Assembly (NCBI GenBank): GCA_900474095.1
Contig: UCOA01000069.1
Location: 1 to 61,810 of the forward strand
Direction: 5' to 3'
DNA: 61,810 nucleotides
From: Hyphomicrobiales bacterium
GTDB taxonomy: Bacteria; Pseudomonadota; Alphaproteobacteria; Rhizobiales; Rhizobiaceae
The translations under genes and the position numbers were made by a program. Each line of letters opens with the position of its first letter. Within the stretch, counting starts at the first letter, position 1. The notes beneath the pieces are model-generated. The model made no database searches and had not been told where the DNA came from. It saw only the letters and a list, made by a program, of their open reading frames with translations. Below are positions 25,693 to 34,277 of this stretch, piece by piece.

Positions 25693-26351
25693 CAGCGCCG
25701 TTCTCCATCGGTCGTTGGGTTGAGATCGAGAAGTGCTTGTTGCGCGCGGTGGAGGAAGACGTTGCGGTCTTCGCCCGGCTCGACGGCGATAGGCGCACCA
25801 AAAATTACCCGGCAGAGCAGCGGCACCGGCAAAAACATCCCCTTTGGCAGGACACGTGACATGTTCTCGATCCAACACGGTACGAGTTCGACGCCTGGAC
25901 GGGCGACGGCGAGATTGTAAAGACCGGAACGAAAGCGCAGGAGTGGTTCCTCGCTCATGTTACGGGTGCCCTCGGGGAAAAAAATCAGCGACTGTCCTTC
26001 ATCCAGCGCCCCCAGCATGATTTCCAGCGGGTCCTTTGACCGCTCCACCCAATTTCGCTCGACGAGTACGGTGCGCAGCAGGTCTTCCGCCATGACCCGT
26101 CGAATACGGTTGCTGCGCCAGTAGTCGGCGCCGGCGACAGCGCGTGTACGAGCTCGCTCCTCGGGATCGAGGCAGGATGCGAGCAGGATGAAGTCACCGT
26201 GGCTGGCATGATTGGCGAAATAAATTCTCTGGTTTTTCGACGGTTTTGCGCCCAGCCAGATCGGTATGACGCCGGTGATTGCGCGTGCGAGGCCAGCGAG
26301 ACAGGCGCTGGCAAGCGATTGCATCAAGGGCCTGCGGGCGAAACTCAACAT
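25692..26351 (-). CDS. 1-acyl-glycerol-3-phosphate acyltransferase-like protein (PlsC family)
   Basis: A 219-residue acyltransferase. Motif I, NHASHGDF (the HX4D catalytic pair), is at about residues 47-54 and motif III, FFPEGTR, is at about 123-129, with an N-terminal hydrophobic segment (residues 10-35). The family moves an acyl chain from acyl-ACP or acyl-CoA to lysophosphatidate, giving phosphatidate, the substrate of the CdsA-like enzyme encoded next. The start at 26351 overlaps the preceding gene by seven bases. This gene is not part of the four-gene E. coli ynbABCD set, so the rhizobial locus has an added acyl-transfer step. Confidence 0.85.
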   Translation of the reverse strand: MLSFARRPLMQSLASACLAGLARAITGVIPIWLGAKPSKNQRIYFANHASHGDFILLASCLDPEERARTRAVAGADYWRSNRIRRVMAEDLLRTVLVERNWVERSKDPLEIMLGALDEGQSLIFFPEGTRNMSEEPLLRFRSGLYNLAVARPGVELVPCWIENMSRVLPKGMFLPVPLLCRVIFGAPIAVEPGEDRNVFLHRAQQALLDLNPTTDGERR

Positions 26352-26785
26352 AATGATTGCCCGTCGGTCGCATCGAGCAGAAGAATGGCGAACAGCGTGA
26401 GGCAGACGGCAAGCGCACAACGTTGCCGCCAAATAATGCGACGTGATCCGGCGATCCGCCTGTCGAGCCCTCGTGGGGTCGCGTCGGGCTCGCGAAGCCG
26501 CATGCGAAACAGCGTGTCGTCGATGGCGGCAAGGCCAGCTGCTTCGCTTTCGTGACACGATGCAAGGCGAAACAGCAGCGCATCGAAGAGCAGATGGATC
26601 GTCAAGGCGAGCACCACGAGGCACAAGACGAGCAGCAGGAGCCAGCCGAGCGGCGAAGTGAAACCCCGATACCCTGCGGTGATCGGGCCAAGGGCTAACG
26701 GCAACAAGGATGCCAGCCCGCAAAAGACCGCGTTGTAGCCGAGACTGCGGGCAGTGGTGGAGGCATTCACGTTCCACGGTGTCAT
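26345..26785 (-). CDS. Small membrane protein of the ynb-like operon, unknown function
   Basis: A 146-residue protein with two N-terminal hydrophobic helices (about 15-35 and 42-68, the latter WLLLLVLCLVVLALTIHLLF), a polar middle rich in Arg and Asp, and a last helix near the C-terminus (CALAVCLTLFAILLL). I recognise no domain. Its ATG overlaps the stop of the phosphatase gene (ATGA) and its end overlaps the acyltransferase start, so it is translated as part of this operon. It may be a subunit or scaffold of the lipid-synthesis complex; this is inference from position. Confidence 0.7.
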   Translation of the reverse strand: MTPWNVNASTTARSLGYNAVFCGLASLLPLALGPITAGYRGFTSPLGWLLLLVLCLVVLALTIHLLFDALLFRLASCHESEAAGLAAIDDTLFRMRLREPDATPRGLDRRIAGSRRIIWRQRCALAVCLTLFAILLLDATDGQSLC

Positions 26786-28110
26786 TGGGCACGCTCCAGC
26801 ACCGTATCGATCGTTTCTGCAGTCAGATGCACACGCCGTCCTGCCTGTTTGATCAGCCGCAGTGCTTCTGCCGAATCTTCGCAACGCCGACTAATGAGCA
26901 GCCAGGCAGCGACGACGGAAGCGCTACGCTGGAAACCGAGCGCGCAGCAAACAAGGACGGCCCCATGCAGTCTCACGTCCTCGACGCGGCTGGCAGCTGT
27001 CCACGTCTGGGCCTTGTCGATGGCTGTGAGATCAAGAATGGGAAAGCTGTACCAGCATGTGGCCGTTCCTCTCGGACGCAAGAGCTCACCGGTGACGTCG
27101 ATGACGGCGGCGAAGCGGTCGGCCTCGTGGCGGCGGGGAAAGCGGCCGAGATAAACGCCATCGGCGATCACAACCGATGCTGGCATCTGCCGGGTCCATA
27201 GCCAGATGTTGATGAGGGCGCCGAGACGGTAGGGTGCCAACAGCCAACGGCTGGCAAACGAGGCACGCCCGTCAGCACGTTTCTGGAAGATTCGCGGACC
27301 GGCGCCGAAATATCCGGTTGCGACGATTGCGAGCGCAACGGCTGGCCAGAGCAACAGGAGGGCTGCTGGTGAGAAATGGACGCAGGGCACGGCAAGACCG
27401 AGGCAGGCGAGGGCACCGCAGAGATAATAGGTGCCCAGACGGCGCGATTTCGGATCGCGAGTTGCCGTGAACCCGGCAACGGCCCATGCGGCATCTCGCG
27501 GAAAGAGCCAGGCAGCCAACAAGCCGAGCAGCATGCCGGTTGGGATGTCGATGACATGATGTTGCCACGTGGTAAGCACAGAGGCGCCGATCAGAAAACA
27601 CCAGGCGTGCCAGAGAAGCAGCGCCTTCCCCGTTAGCCGGCCGCGCAGGTGATCCCAGATCACCACAAGAAGGGCGATATGCAGCGACGGTGCCTGATTG
27701 AATGGCTTGTCGAAGCCGCCGAGCACGGCGAACATGAAACCGGGCAGGCCGCTGGTTTGTGGCCGGACGAAGTTCGCCTGCAGGGGGAATGCGATAAAGC
27801 AGGCGACGGCGACGAGCTGAATCGTAAGATAGCGCTTTGCGAGCGTATCGACATCGCGGGGAGTCCTGTTGATAAACAGGCAGAGCGCATAGAACAGATT
27901 GATCGACCAATACGGAATGATCGTCCAGTCAACGAACGGAATGGCGCCTTCCCAGGAGAAGGCTACATTTGGCACGTCGGTGCGTAGCGATGCCAGCCAA
28001 TTGGCGCCGCCATAGCTGAGGTAGAAGAACGGCGCCAGGAAGGCGAGCCAGAGAGCCGCCCGCTTCAGGACCGGAGCCCCCCGGGAAAGAGGAGTAGATG
28101 CTTCGACCAC
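26782..28110 (-). CDS. ynbD: PAP2-type phosphatase fused to dual-specificity phosphatase (YnbD type)
   Basis: A 442-residue protein. The N-terminal ~290 residues form a polytopic PAP2-like domain with SLHIALLVVIWDH and HHVIDIPTGMLLG as the phosphatase motifs. The C-terminal ~140 residues are a tyrosine/dual-specificity phosphatase domain with the P-loop VCCALGFQRSAS (CX5R). The same two-domain layout occurs in E. coli YnbD. It may dephosphorylate a lipid phosphate intermediate, such as a phosphatidyl-headgroup phosphate, on one or both faces of the membrane. The general acid Asp of the second domain may be in FPILDLTAID. It starts about 10 bases after the fusion-enzyme gene. Confidence 0.82.
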   Translation of the reverse strand: MVEASTPLSRGAPVLKRAALWLAFLAPFFYLSYGGANWLASLRTDVPNVAFSWEGAIPFVDWTIIPYWSINLFYALCLFINRTPRDVDTLAKRYLTIQLVAVACFIAFPLQANFVRPQTSGLPGFMFAVLGGFDKPFNQAPSLHIALLVVIWDHLRGRLTGKALLLWHAWCFLIGASVLTTWQHHVIDIPTGMLLGLLAAWLFPRDAAWAVAGFTATRDPKSRRLGTYYLCGALACLGLAVPCVHFSPAALLLLWPAVALAIVATGYFGAGPRIFQKRADGRASFASRWLLAPYRLGALINIWLWTRQMPASVVIADGVYLGRFPRRHEADRFAAVIDVTGELLRPRGTATCWYSFPILDLTAIDKAQTWTAASRVEDVRLHGAVLVCCALGFQRSASVVAAWLLISRRCEDSAEALRLIKQAGRRVHLTAETIDTVLERAQ

Positions 28111-28119
28111 GCTGTGCCC

Positions 28120-29856
28120 TCAGGTTCTCTCGGCCAGCGACACGGTGAAAATACCCCACTGGTCGATGAGCTGTTCGGTCTTACGGAAACCGGCCGCGGC
28201 GACCAGTTGGTCCATCTCCTCCTGCGTCCGCCGCCGCATGACCCAAGCCTGGCCACCGCGGTGGGATGTAAGCGCGCGGGCGATCATTTCGAGCTGCGGA
28301 TGCCAGGGCTGGTTGGTATAGATGAGCAGGCTGCCGGGCTGCATCGCACGGGCGAGCCCACCAAGCGAGGCAGTGATCATGGCATTGTCGGAAAACAGCT
28401 CGTAGAGACCCGAGACGATAGCGACATCCGGTGCCGGCGTGGTCGCAGCCAGCGTGTCACCATCAAAGGCATCCTGCTGGTGAAAGCTCACAAAATCGTT
28501 CAGCCCACGTTCGGCGATACTCTTGCGACCGGCCTCGACGTTGATTGGTGAATAATCCTGAAGCCGCACGCTATCGGGGCGGACCGCGGTCTTCTCGATG
28601 GCATCGAGCACGTAGCGGCCGTGTCCTGCCGCGACGTCGAGCATATGGGTGTTGCGGTCGGAAGCTTTAAGGCGCTGCAGCGCACGGTCGATTAGTTCCT
28701 CCAGATGCAGCTTGCGCTGCCTGATTCCACGCCAGCCGATCGCGTCGAGGAACACCTTGTCGATCAAACGCCCGATTGGGCCGAGCCCGCGCGGCATGTT
28801 CTCGTAGACGTAATCGAGCGTCGAACCGGAATCGAAGCCGGTCCTGATTCCGGTCTTTATGCCTTCGGATGCCAAGGCGCCGAGCTTGATGTTGAGGCGG
28901 CTGAGCGCCCAATAGACGCCGAGTGGCGACGTCGCGACGAGCGGGCTCGCAAGCCGGTCGGCCTCATCCTTTGTATAGCTCTGGACGTGGGCGCTGCGCA
29001 GGTCGACAGTCTCGCGGGGTTCCTCGAAACGCGCTTCGATGAAGCAGCGGATCTTAGCCAGTGCAATCGCGCGGTCCTTTTCTCCGAGCGTGTCGTGGTA
29101 AAAGCCGGCGAGTACATGCCGCTCCTTGGTGCGACTGCCGAGGTTTTCGTAAAACCTGTGCTGGGGCGCGTGCCGGACCACCCAGTCGCTACCGGAGATC
29201 AGCAACTGGGTCGGAACAGTGATAGCGCGGGCGTCGCCGACGACGCGGTCGGCTGTCTCATAGAGCTGCACCAGGATGTTGGAGGCGATAGGTCGAGTGA
29301 TCAGCGGATCCGATTCGAACGAGGCGATGCGCGCCGGATCGTGGGTCAGGAACTTCGCCTTGACGTAGGAGTTGACGAAAAACGGCCCTTTTAGTCTTTC
29401 CCAGAGCGCGATGCCTTCCTTGGCAAAGGGCACGTAGAGCTTGACGCTGAAGGCCGGCGAAGCCAACACCAGGGCGCGGATCGGCGGCGCGTAGTCATGA
29501 ACCCATGTAGCGGCCAGCACGGCGCCGACACTCTGGGCGATGACGGCGATGTCTTCGATGGCTGTACCGCTTGCCTCGCTGACATGACGGACGAAGCAAT
29601 CGAGATCGCGCACGCTAGCTGCAAAGGACGGTGAATTGCCGCGCTCTCCGGACGAACGTCCGTGGCCGCGTGCATCCCAGGCATAGAACGAGAATTCATC
29701 GAGACCGAGTTCGGCGGCGATATGGGCGACTCGACCGCTGTGTTCATGGCCGCGGTGGAGGAGAATGACGACGCCTTTCGGTACGGCGCTCGTCGACCGC
29801 CATGCGCGATAGAAAAGCCGTGTGCCGTCATGTGAGGCGAATTCGGATTCATCCAT
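28120..29856 (-). CDS. ynbC: Alpha/beta-hydrolase - SAM methyltransferase fusion (YnbC type)
   Basis: A 578-residue bifunctional protein. The N-terminal half (about 1-275) is a monoacylglycerol-lipase-like alpha/beta hydrolase with HRGHEHSGR, WDARGHGRSSG, the nucleophile elbow AQSVGAV (Ser in GxSxG-like context), and a late GFYHDTLGE histidine. The C-terminal half (about 330-575) is a class I SAM methyltransferase with MLDVAAGHGRYVLDAI and DVAIVSGLYELF. The same fusion is encoded by ynbC in E. coli. The start is uncertain: ATG 29856 is used because the hydrolase fold begins there, but a GTG at 29904 has GGAG six bases upstream. The gene heads the five-gene minus-strand operon and is divergent from the phosphatidyltransferase. 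Confidence 0.83.
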   Translation of the reverse strand: MDESEFASHDGTRLFYRAWRSTSAVPKGVVILLHRGHEHSGRVAHIAAELGLDEFSFYAWDARGHGRSSGERGNSPSFAASVRDLDCFVRHVSEASGTAIEDIAVIAQSVGAVLAATWVHDYAPPIRALVLASPAFSVKLYVPFAKEGIALWERLKGPFFVNSYVKAKFLTHDPARIASFESDPLITRPIASNILVQLYETADRVVGDARAITVPTQLLISGSDWVVRHAPQHRFYENLGSRTKERHVLAGFYHDTLGEKDRAIALAKIRCFIEARFEEPRETVDLRSAHVQSYTKDEADRLASPLVATSPLGVYWALSRLNIKLGALASEGIKTGIRTGFDSGSTLDYVYENMPRGLGPIGRLIDKVFLDAIGWRGIRQRKLHLEELIDRALQRLKASDRNTHMLDVAAGHGRYVLDAIEKTAVRPDSVRLQDYSPINVEAGRKSIAERGLNDFVSFHQQDAFDGDTLAATTPAPDVAIVSGLYELFSDNAMITASLGGLARAMQPGSLLIYTNQPWHPQLEMIARALTSHRGGQAWVMRRRTQEEMDQLVAAAGFRKTEQLIDQWGIFTVSLAERT

Positions 29857-30102
29857 TGGTCTTGTCGTCAAGGATCGTCGCCCACTATCTGCGGTTTGCA
29901 GCACGGTCTTCTCCACTTTCAATTGTTGGATAAGTTGCAGCCATTAAGGGGAATAGTGATTTAACTTCGTTGCAAAAGTCCAGTTGTAAATGTAAGTCCT
30001 TTGCGAGAGCCGATGAAGCTTCCTCAAAAAAAACGACCATCTGCCATCTGTCCGACTCTTGGATTTTTTCTTCCGGATGTTGGCAAAATACATCAAAGTA
30101 GA

Positions 30103-30714
30103 ATGTCCGTTTATCAATTGAAGTCCCGGTTTCAGAATATTCTTCGCCCTCTCGTGCGGCGTCTTGCTGCGGGCGGCATTACCGCCAATCAGGTGACATG
30201 TCTTGCCGCCGCCATCTCCGTTGCTCTCGGTCTCTTCCTGTGTTTCGCTCCGCATCGGCACTGGTTCCTGCTGATACCTATATGGTTCCTTCTGCGCATG
30301 GGGCTAAATGCCATCGATGGCATGCTTGCCCGCGAACACGGGCAAAAGAGCATTCTCGGCGCCTACCTGAACGAGATCAGTGACATCATATCCGATGCCG
30401 CACTTTACCTTCCGTTTGCCCTGATCTATCCGGTAGGCCTGATGCCGGCGCTTGCCGTCATTTTCCTGTCGGTGTTGTCGGAGTTTGCCGGTGTTTTAGG
30501 CCAGACGGTTGGTGCGAGCCGGCGTTATGACGGACCGCTCGGCAAGAGCGACCGGGCGGTGCTTTTCGGCGTGCTCGGAATATTTGTCGGCAGCGGCGGC
30601 ACGTTCGCAGCATGGACGTTTTGGTTTTGGGCGGTGGTGGCGTTGCTTCTCCTGTGGACTATCGTCAACCGGATCAGAAATGGTATTCGCGAGGCCCGGA
30701 CATCTGTCGGATAG
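30103..30714 (+). CDS. ynbA: CDP-alcohol phosphatidyltransferase (YnbA type)
   Basis: A 203-residue polytopic membrane protein. The CDP-alcohol phosphotransferase signature spans NAIDGMLAREHGQKSILGAY and LNEISDIISD (about residues 68-97). The usual D-x2-DG-x2-AR-x8-G-x3-D-x3-D pattern is modified: the first and third acidic positions are Asn. As I recall, E. coli YnbA shows the same Asn pattern, so it marks a subfamily rather than decay. The enzyme should replace CMP of CDP-diacylglycerol with an alcohol headgroup. Start 30103 (MSVYQLKSRFQ) matches the YnbA N-terminus; the upstream frame is poor. It diverges from the other five ynb-like genes across about 245 bases. Confidence 0.83.
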   Translation: MSVYQLKSRFQNILRPLVRRLAAGGITANQVTCLAAAISVALGLFLCFAPHRHWFLLIPIWFLLRMGLNAIDGMLAREHGQKSILGAYLNEISDIISDAALYLPFALIYPVGLMPALAVIFLSVLSEFAGVLGQTVGASRRYDGPLGKSDRAVLFGVLGIFVGSGGTFAAWTFWFWAVVALLLLWTIVNRIRNGIREARTSVG

Positions 30715-30949
30715 CGCACGTATCGCCGATCGCTGCCGGTTCTTCTTAGGCGGTAGCTGCGGTCGTCTGGGAAAAGCTATCAATTGTTGTGGACACACGA
30801 CTATGCCGATGTCGTTTCGGTCGAATTTCCTCTGTGTTTTCAAACATGTTTCAATGTGGGCGTCACGCCAGGCAGGTCGTCTCCAAATCTCCCCTCTACC
30901 TGCGAACAGACCAGCCGCGAAGAATGAAACCTGCAGGGCGGCCGCAGCT

Positions 30950-31861
30950 TCAAGAGTTCCGCCGCCAATTACCCGGTGTGGCGCCGACGATCGTTGAAAA
31001 GACCCGAGTGAAATGGCTCTGATCCGCGAAACCGCAGGCGATAGCCACCTCGGCCAGCGGTGCGTTGGAAGCTCGAAGCAGTCTTCGGGCCTGGTTTATC
31101 CGTTCGCTGAGAAGCCACTGATACGGGGTCATTCCCGTCGTTTCCCGAAATGCCCGAATGAAATAGCCACGTGACAGGTTGCAAGCCTCCGCGACTTCCG
31201 AGATCGAGATGTCGCCCTCAAGGTTTTCAAGAAGGATGCTTTTCGCCAGATCCTCGTGCGAACGAGATAGGGTTCCTGCCCGCCCGGGGGCCGCATTTGG
31301 CCGTCCGCCGTAACGTTGAACCAAATAGGTCCCGATCGCAGTCGTCATCTGGTCGACGAATAGTGCGTTTGCTTCCTCCGGTCTTTCGAGTGCCGGGATC
31401 AGCGCACGCGCAAGATTGGCGAGCACGATATCCTTGGACGCGGTTTCGGCTGAAAGCGTATTGACGCCGGTCAGTTCGGCCTCATCGGCGAACCTGATGA
31501 GCGACGTTTGCGAAATCTCGAACAAAAGAAAATCGAAAGGCGTGTTCAGATCTGCTTTGTAGGCTTCGGAGAGATCGCGGATATAGATCGTATTCTCCGC
31601 GAAGTCGTGGGTCGTCGCATGATGGTGATGGAAGATGCGGCGCCTGTGGCCTCCGACCGACGAGACCCCCACGACGAAGCCTCGATCGCTTGCCGATGTC
31701 GTGACCTGATCGAGCTGGATGAGGCTCGTTGCCTTGCGGAAGATTGCGATGTCTGAGCCAGCCAGGGTTTGATCGACCGACAGTTGCTTGAGAGAGCAGC
31801 CGAATCCGTCCTTCGCTGGTCCAGCAGGAGAACCGATATGACGGGCAGGAACCTGGACCAA
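30950..31861 (-). CDS. AraC family transcriptional regulator
   Basis: A 303-residue regulator. The C-terminal ~100 residues hold two helix-turn-helix motifs: ISISEVAEACNLSRGYFIRA, then FRETTGMTPYQWL, and PLAEVAIACGFADQSHFTRV, then FSTIVGATPGNWRR. The N-terminal ~190 residues are an effector domain with beta-strand character and a histidine-rich patch (RRIFHHHHATTHD). The start is probably TTG at 31861, with GGAGG about ten bases upstream; no ATG in frame occurs early enough, so this start is less certain than most. It diverges from a second AraC regulator at 32071. Targets are unknown; the aromatic cluster or the ynb-like genes are nearest. Confidence 0.82.
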   Translation of the reverse strand: MVQVPARHIGSPAGPAKDGFGCSLKQLSVDQTLAGSDIAIFRKATSLIQLDQVTTSASDRGFVVGVSSVGGHRRRIFHHHHATTHDFAENTIYIRDLSEAYKADLNTPFDFLLFEISQTSLIRFADEAELTGVNTLSAETASKDIVLANLARALIPALERPEEANALFVDQMTTAIGTYLVQRYGGRPNAAPGRAGTLSRSHEDLAKSILLENLEGDISISEVAEACNLSRGYFIRAFRETTGMTPYQWLLSERINQARRLLRASNAPLAEVAIACGFADQSHFTRVFSTIVGATPGNWRRNS

Positions 31862-32070
31862 GACGCATTTACCTCCATCTCGAAAACGCTGGATGGTGAA
31901 TCCGGGCCACCGCGGTTGCGCGGGAATTCTACCATTTTCCTCAACCAGTCGAATTTTCCCGACGAGGATGCTTTTCTACAAGATAGACGCCTGAATGAAG
32001 GATAGATACATCCAAAAAGCGGAACTGAATTGCAGGAATACAACTTCCAGTTCAGACAATCGAAGCAAGT

Positions 32071-32976
32071 GTGAGTGAATCGTTGGCGGCTGGCGACAGA
32101 ATTGCGGCAAGTTTTAGAGTCAAGGCTGCCGGAGCTCTAGCGATCAGGCCGCTTCAAGAAGCGCAGCTTTCTGTCGTGCATCTCGCTCACGACTACGAAG
32201 ACGGCGACGATCCGGTCTACCTTCCGCCCGATGACGCGTTTCTGGTGATGCTGTATCTCGTCAATGTCGATCATTGCGACATCTCGCCGGACCGCCCCCC
32301 GGCACCCTTGAAGAGATATCCCAAAGGCTCGATTTGCCTGATCAATCTGAATAGAGGCGCAGCAATTTCCGTTCGGGGACGTTTCGAGGTGCTGGCGTTT
32401 CATATCCCAAGCGCGCATCTTGGCGAACTTGCGGAGGAAGCAGGCGAGCCGCGGATCGATAATCTCGTGACCTGTCGCGGTGTCGACGATCCGGTCATCC
32501 GGGATCTCGGTGCAGCCCTGATGCCGATGTTCGACATGCCGGATGAGGTGAGGGACATGCTGCTTCCGCATGTCGGGCTGGCATTCAACGCCCATCTCGC
32601 GCATCGCTATGGACGTTCTCCCGCCCAGAGTCTTTCGGCCACCGGCCTGCTGACGTCCATGCAGGAAAAGCGCATAAAGACGTACATAGCCGCAAACCTG
32701 TCGCGCCAGATCGGGATCGATCAGATTGCCGACGCCAGCGGATTTGCTGTGGATGAGCTTTGTTCCGGCTTCATGGCGACGACCGGACAGTCGGTTCTCG
32801 AATGGATTTCAGCATGCCGAATAAGCAAGGCAAAGCTACATCTGAGCAGGACCAGTGAAACCATCGCCTGCGTGGCAGAAACGTGCGGGTTCCCGAACGA
32901 GGACATTTTCATCGAAACCTTCAAGCAAGCCGCCGGTGTCACTCCGGACGTGTGGCGCTCGCGCAATCGGCACTAG
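32071..32976 (+). CDS. AraC family transcriptional regulator
   Basis: A 301-residue regulator whose C-terminal domain is recognisable but divergent (IGIDQIADASGFAVDELCSG, then FMATTGQSVLEWI, then SETIACVAETCGFPNEDIFI, then ETFKQAAGVTPDVWRSRNRH). The N-terminal domain (about 1-190) has no recognised ligand motif but resembles in size and layout that of the divergently encoded AraC protein, including RPPAPLKRYPKGSICLINL. It starts with GTG at 32071. The two genes share a 209-base control region. It converges on the Tat-exported hydrolase gene. Function unknown. Confidence 0.78.
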   Translation: MSESLAAGDRIAASFRVKAAGALAIRPLQEAQLSVVHLAHDYEDGDDPVYLPPDDAFLVMLYLVNVDHCDISPDRPPAPLKRYPKGSICLINLNRGAAISVRGRFEVLAFHIPSAHLGELAEEAGEPRIDNLVTCRGVDDPVIRDLGAALMPMFDMPDEVRDMLLPHVGLAFNAHLAHRYGRSPAQSLSATGLLTSMQEKRIKTYIAANLSRQIGIDQIADASGFAVDELCSGFMATTGQSVLEWISACRISKAKLHLSRTSETIACVAETCGFPNEDIFIETFKQAAGVTPDVWRSRNRH

Positions 32977-33153
32977 CCGACTTATGGTCGATCGGATCAC
33001 CTGAACCCGCAATATCCTGACATTCAACATCTTCTAGTGCCGACGATCGTCGTCGACACCATTTTGCTTACAGGCGGCGGCTTCAATGATCCTGACAACC
33101 ATGCGGATGCAAGACCAGGACGAATTCAGAACGAGCCTGCTTCGCTCCTTCCT

Positions 33154-34134
33154 TTACGCCTGGATGAAGCCAAGCAGGTCGCCATTCAGGACATCGGCAT
33201 TGACGGTCAGCATGCCGTGCGAGAAGCCGGGATAGGTCTTCAGCGTGCCGTTCTTCAAGAGCTTGATAGCCTTATGCGCGGCATCTGCGATTGGCACGAT
33301 CTGATCGTCCTCACCATGCAGAACCAATGTCGGTACACTGATCGCTTTCAGGTCTTCGGTCTGGTCGGTTTCCGAAAAAGCCTTGATACCGTCATAATGA
33401 GCCTTGGCGCCGCCCATCATACCCTGACGCCACCAATTCTGAACCACGCCCTCATAGACCGTCGCACCTTCGCGGTTGAAGCCGTAGAACGGGCCAGCGG
33501 GGACATCGCGGAAGAACTGCGCGCGGTTGGCGGCCAGTGCGGAACGGAAACCGTCGAAAACTTCGATCGGCAGGCCTTCCGGATTGGAAGCGGTCTTGAG
33601 CATTAAAGGCGGTACTGCGGAAACGAGGACAGCTTTGGCGACACGGCCGGCCGGCTCGCCGTGCTTGGCCACATAACGGGCAACCTCGCCACCCCCTGTC
33701 GAATGCCCAATATGAACGGCATTCTTCAGGTCGAGCGCTTCGACGACGGCAAAGGCGTCGGCGGCGTAATGGTCCATATCGTGACCGTCGGAAACCTGGG
33801 CGGATCGGCCATGGCCGCGGCGATCATGGGCGACGACGCGGTAGCCCTTCGCCAGGAAGAACAGCATCTGCGCATCCCAGTCGTCGGACGAAAGCGGCCA
33901 GCCGTGGTGAAACACGATCGGCTGAGCATCCTTCGGACCCCAGTCCTTGAAGAAGATTTCAGTGCCGTCGGTGGTTGTAACGAAGCCCATGGTTTTTTCT
34001 CCAGTTTGTGCCTGGGTGGCGGTTGAATCGGGTGCCGCGAAGGTTGGCCGGATCGGAAGCGCAATGCCGGCGGCGAGGGCAGCGCCGGCACCAAGTGCGT
34101 CACGGCGGCTGATTGGGAATGGTCGTTCAGTCAT
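33154..34134 (-). CDS. Tat-exported alpha/beta hydrolase (non-haem chloroperoxidase/arylesterase type)
   Basis: A 326-residue protein. The N-terminus (FPISRRDALGAGAALAAGIA) is a twin-arginine signal, with possible cleavage after FAA. From residue 49 (MGFVTTTDGTEIFFKDWGPK) it is a typical cofactor-free haloperoxidase/esterase: the oxyanion region HHGWPLSSDDW, the nucleophile in IGHSTGGGE, Asp in VLHGEDDQIVP and His in FSHGML. Residue 49 is itself an ATG (33990) with GGAG eight bases upstream, so a cytoplasmic form is possible. It has its own upstream region carrying a LysR-type dyad, and probably belongs to the aromatic cluster regulon. Confidence 0.87.
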   Translation of the reverse strand: MTERPFPISRRDALGAGAALAAGIALPIRPTFAAPDSTATQAQTGEKTMGFVTTTDGTEIFFKDWGPKDAQPIVFHHGWPLSSDDWDAQMLFFLAKGYRVVAHDRRGHGRSAQVSDGHDMDHYAADAFAVVEALDLKNAVHIGHSTGGGEVARYVAKHGEPAGRVAKAVLVSAVPPLMLKTASNPEGLPIEVFDGFRSALAANRAQFFRDVPAGPFYGFNREGATVYEGVVQNWWRQGMMGGAKAHYDGIKAFSETDQTEDLKAISVPTLVLHGEDDQIVPIADAAHKAIKLLKNGTLKTYPGFSHGMLTVNADVLNGDLLGFIQA

Positions 34135-34234
34135 GGCGGTTCCTGCCAGTTGGATGAAGCGGCGTTGTGTTGTCTATGCAGGTATGATGGAGCGATAGAT
34201 CATCTCCATCAATTGCAAGAAAAATGTCTATTTC

Positions 34235-34251
34235 ATTGCGGCAACTGCAAT
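34235..34251 (-). promoter_or_regulatory. LysR-type dyad upstream of the exported hydrolase
   Basis: ATTGC (34235-34239) and GCAAT (34247-34251) form an inverted repeat with a 7-base spacer, giving a T-N11-A core. Flanking TTTCATT and AATGAAA extend the symmetry loosely. The same half-sites occur before the LysR gene at 40453-40480, suggesting one regulator acts at both places. Confidence 0.4.
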
Positions 34252-34277
34252 AATGAAAGCCCGGAGGATACCCGGGT

